Shown here in pieces: positions 14,446 through 16,524 of a stretch of DNA of 16,524 bases. Location: contig JAZRVD010000149.1 in the NCBI GenBank assembly GCA_045598945.1, forward strand, positions 1-16,524, written 5' to 3'. Position numbers and translations under genes: made by a program. The notes under the pieces are model-generated. The model was not told the origin of the DNA, made no database searches, and was given only the letters and a program-made list of their open reading frames with translations. Source of the stretch: Colimorpha sp045598945 (GTDB lineage: Bacteria; Bacteroidota; Bacteroidia; Bacteroidales; P3). Position 1 is the first letter of the stretch; every line of letters starts with the position of its first letter.

Positions 14446-15783
14446 TTAATTCCAATAGTGTTTGTAGAGCTTCTGCTCGTTGCCGTAGTTTACAATGTCG
14501 AGGAAGAAGAGCAGTCCTGTGGTGGGGTGGTCTTGTCCTTTGATAGTAACTACTGGGGCTACGTTGCCCGACTGTTTCAGTGCCTCGTAGGCTATGGTGG
14601 AGTTGCTGTATGGCACCATCTGGTCGGCATCGGTGTGATATAGCACCATCTTGGCCTTGGGCTGCCATCCAGTGGTCTGCTCGTCGGCTTCTGCGGCTTT
14701 CATCATTGCATTATAGAGGCGGCTGGTGGTGTCCCATATTTCTGTTTTGAGCAGGCTGTGAGGGTTGCGGCTGTGCAGGAAATTGATGTACATCTCCTGC
14801 AGCTCCTCTACTGTGTAGTCTTTGCTGTTGGTGGCCTCTATAAGTCCCGACTGCACGAAGTCTTCGGTGAAATAGTCTTCTATCTTTATTCCCTCGAATA
14901 TTTCGGGATAGCTGTACATCTCGCCAGCCAGCACCATGGGGAAACAGACTATGTAGGTAAGGCTGGTGTTTTCGAGATAGGCGCGCATGGTCTCCTTGGG
15001 GCTGTATACGCCTCCGCCGCAGTAGCTCCATTTGAGGTTGATGCGACGGCGGTCGGCGTTGCCGAGCTGTGTCTCTATGTAGCGATGTTCGGCAAAGGAG
15101 AGGCTGCCGCCCTGGCTGTAGCCTGTCAGCCAGGTATAGAATGAGGATGGCAGGCGGTAGCCTTTGTCCTTGGCTATGTCGAGAGCCGTAAGGTAGGCGT
15201 CAATGCAGTTGTGTGCCGTTATGGTGAGGTTGAGGTAGGGGGGGGGCAGATGGCGGCTTGCGCCATAGCCTTGTCCGTCGGGACAGACCAACAAGCAGTT
15301 GTCGGCAACGACGAAGCTGTTGACAGGCATGCTCTTGGTGGGACACTCGGAGTCGGCGAATATGGTGTAGTGGAAGTTGAGCACACCGTAGGCTGGCGTA
15401 TGCTTCTGCGGTATGACAAGCAATGAGGAAAGGGTTACTGGCTTGCCTGTCTGGTCGACGCTTTCGTAGGTGTATTTGTATGCCTTGTATACGGTGGCTT
15501 TGTCGCTTGCAAGTGGCATGTTCTTTTCTACGTTTTTTAAGGCGCCGCTTATCAAAGTTTGGATTAGTAGCTTTTGCGTTGCGTCGCTAAAGGTGTCAAG
15601 AGAGGAGGTGATAGGTAACAGCAGGTCGTCGAAAGTGTATGAGGCGCTGTCGTAGATGGTGTAGGAGTGCGTGGTGTAGGGCTCGATGTATGGAGCTGCT
15701 TCCTCTTCGTCTTTTTGACATGAGACTGTTGTCAGAGCCAGTGCAATACATGGCATGACCCATAGTAATATTCTTTTTATCAT
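14446..15783 (-). CDS. Lipase-like alpha/beta-hydrolase lipoprotein
   Basis: A 445-residue exported lipoprotein: MIKRILLWVMPCIALALTTVSC, with a lipobox ending at Cys22, then an acidic stretch KDEEEAA that fits a surface-export signal of Bacteroidota lipoproteins. I start at 15783 because the upstream in-frame ATG (15816) would put eleven extra residues before the signal. The fold is alpha/beta-hydrolase: VLNFHYT and CPDGQGYGAS (oxyanion region), TGYSQGGSLS with nucleophile Ser223, LYHTDADQMVPY with Asp387, and KGQDHPTTG with His419. The layout resembles secretory lipases (LIP family) and related esterases. It would hydrolyse an ester at the cell surface or in the periplasm; the substrate is unknown. 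A small lipoprotein gene lies about 105 nt upstream in the same direction. Confidence 0.85.
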   Translation of the reverse strand: MIKRILLWVMPCIALALTTVSCQKDEEEAAPYIEPYTTHSYTIYDSASYTFDDLLLPITSSLDTFSDATQKLLIQTLISGALKNVEKNMPLASDKATVYKAYKYTYESVDQTGKPVTLSSLLVIPQKHTPAYGVLNFHYTIFADSECPTKSMPVNSFVVADNCLLVCPDGQGYGASRHLPPPYLNLTITAHNCIDAYLTALDIAKDKGYRLPSSFYTWLTGYSQGGSLSFAEHRYIETQLGNADRRRINLKWSYCGGGVYSPKETMRAYLENTSLTYIVCFPMVLAGEMYSYPEIFEGIKIEDYFTEDFVQSGLIEATNSKDYTVEELQEMYINFLHSRNPHSLLKTEIWDTTSRLYNAMMKAAEADEQTTGWQPKAKMVLYHTDADQMVPYSNSTIAYEALKQSGNVAPVVTIKGQDHPTTGLLFFLDIVNYGNEQKLYKHYWN

Positions 15784-15811
15784 GATAGTAATTTTTTTTG
15801 AACAACAACAA

Positions 15812-15854
15812 AACACTATCCTTTTGACTTTTATTTTGCCAAATAGATAGTGTT
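15812..15854. repeat. Inverted repeat between the small lipoprotein and the hydrolase gene
   Basis: AACACTATC (15812-15820) and GATAGTGTT (15846-15854) are perfect inverted copies with a 25-nt spacer. It could be a hairpin in the transcript between the two lipoprotein genes or an operator. Confidence 0.5.
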
Positions 15855-15888
15855 GAAGGATTAAAATATGTACACTACAATTATATGT

Positions 15889-16008
15889 CTATCTGCTGGC
15901 TTCGGCTATTGAACCACGGTAGGCTGGACAGGTTGTGTGGTGTGAACATGATGCGGCGATAGCGGAAAAGATGACGACTATCACAACGAGGGTTATTATT
16001 TTTTTCAT
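15889..16008 (-). CDS. 39-residue small lipoprotein
   Basis: ATG at 16008 to TAG at 15889-15891. The product is MKKIITLVVIVVIFSAIAAS followed by CSHHTTCPAYRGSIAEASR. Residues 4-18 form a signal peptide and IAASC is a lipobox, so Cys21 would be lipidated and only about 19 residues remain mature. Short lipoproteins with a C-x(5,6)-C-P-A-Y pattern are common in Bacteroidota (from memory), with no known function. The combination of a basic start, a hydrophobic core, a lipobox and C-P-A-Y in 39 codons makes chance unlikely. It is upstream of the hydrolase gene and may share its transcript. Confidence 0.7.
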   Translation of the reverse strand: MKKIITLVVIVVIFSAIAASCSHHTTCPAYRGSIAEASR

Positions 16009-16304
16009 TTTTATATGATTTGTTTTTTTAGTTGCTTTTGGCTGTTGCCTGTTTGTGTGGGTAATATTGCTGTGTATTAGTGGAATAAGGCAGATGTACA
16101 GGCAACGAGATTTGATTATATGTCATTGAGTGTGCTATTGTATTTGTTTATGCGATTTATGATAGGGTGTTTTTACCGTTTTTTCTCTGTCTGGGCTATG
16201 TTCAGTTCTATGTTTGCATCGCTTTATCGACTCGAAATATAATCAAGCTTGTCCTTACCACTCCTTTATATAAATCTTCTGCCAGCAATATTATTTTCAA
16301 TCTG
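16009..16304 (-). other. Long leader region upstream of the small lipoprotein
   Basis: No convincing gene in about 300 nt. If transcription starts from the TACCTTTG box at 16305-16312, this is a leader of about 290 nt. It contains a perfect inverted repeat GTTGCCTGT (16044-16052) and ACAGGCAAC (16098-16106) with a 45-nt spacer, so some RNA structure is possible. Confidence 0.4.
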
Positions 16305-16312
16305 CAAAGGTA
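16305..16312 (-). promoter_or_regulatory. -7 element of a leftward promoter
   Basis: On the minus strand TACCTTTG followed by C fits TAnnTTTG. The -33 box 20 nt upstream would be TTTC, one mismatch. It probably drives the small lipoprotein and the hydrolase. Confidence 0.5.
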
Positions 16313-16447
16313 CGATTTTTTTGTTGTGTGAAGAAAAAAAATATTGAAAATATATTCATTTTGTTCAATTCAATAAAAATGGTCTAAAATTATATTATAC
16401 ATTTGTGAAATATGTATTTTTGTTTTAGGTATATGGCGTAGTTTACG

Positions 16448-16480
16448 TTTGTAAAATATATATTATTTTGTGTATATTTG
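16448..16480 (+). promoter_or_regulatory. Rightward promoter toward a gene outside the window
   Basis: TTTG (16448-16451), 21 nt, TATATTTG (16473-16480). A 14-bp perfect palindrome TTGTAAATTTACAA (16478-16491) overlaps its end and could be a regulator site. The surrounding 16320-16524 is very AT-rich with no gene. Confidence 0.45.
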
Positions 16481-16524
16481 TAAATTTACAACATTTGTAT
16501 ATATGTTATATTAGGCTACAATTG

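Noticed and set aside
15784..15816. Upstream ATG for the hydrolase lipoprotein
   Set aside because: It would add MFCCCSKKITI before a complete lipoprotein signal; MIKRILLW is the natural start.
16028..16126. 32-codon minus-strand ORF in the leader
   Set aside because: Starts MTYNQISLPVHL; no signal, no motif and composition like noncoding DNA. It overlaps the inverted repeat at 16044-16106.

Overview
The window comes from a member of the Bacteroidota, most likely order Bacteroidales (Prevotella-like or a relative; I cannot fix the genus). The evidence is several promoters of the Bacteroides type (TTTG, about 19-21 nt, TAnnTTTG), weak Shine-Dalgarno signals, lipoproteins with short lipoboxes, a BACON domain, a type IX secretion (T9SS) C-terminal sorting domain, a fimbrillin-like lipoprotein and a DUF3791/DUF3990 cassette. 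The left half and the far-right hydrolase gene are richer in GC. The block from about 8.1 to 14.2 kb is clearly more AT-rich, which fits separate acquisition.

Layout. (1) 1-924, minus strand: an M20 zinc dipeptidase that runs off the left edge, with a divergent promoter region to its right. (2) 1080-7805, plus strand: a cell-surface/secretion cluster. It holds a periplasmic thioredoxin-fold protein without its CxxC, a short protein with a C-terminal membrane hairpin, a 43-residue peptide gene, a fimbrillin-like lipoprotein with a FISUMP/SUMF-like C-terminal half, and a secreted C10 (streptopain/interpain-type) cysteine protease with BACON, repeat and T9SS domains. (3) 7806-8294: no gene, but three copies of a hairpin/A-tract/GTCTATCCTCGC repeat, then a promoter, a G8 tract and a strong terminator-like hairpin that lies in front of the next operon. 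(4) 8295-13117, plus strand: a five-gene operon that resembles the Gram-positive dlt (teichoic acid D-alanylation) operon. Its order is carrier protein, DltA-like adenylation enzyme, GNAT acyltransferase, MBOAT (DltB/AlgI-like) and membrane-anchored SGNH protein (DltD/AlgJ-like). (5) 13349-14243, plus strand: three overlapping small genes, DUF3791, DUF3990 (ADP-ribosyltransferase-like) and DUF3791-like, probably a toxin-antitoxin or defence-like cassette. (6) 14446-16008, minus strand: a 39-residue lipoprotein and a lipase-like alpha/beta-hydrolase lipoprotein. (7) 16009-16524: AT-rich DNA with promoters in both directions.

How the genes may work together. The strongest candidate for an under-described system is the Dlt-like operon. 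The adenylation enzyme would activate a small amino acid (its motifs resemble DltA, including the CGE motif) and load it on the phosphopantetheine arm of the carrier. The GNAT might modify the amino acid or its product. The MBOAT, whose own C-terminus ends in an F-x-Y-x-x-F motif like that of DltX, would carry the acyl group across the inner membrane. The SGNH protein would hand it to an envelope glycan. Gram-negative bacteria have no teichoic acid, so the acceptor is unknown.
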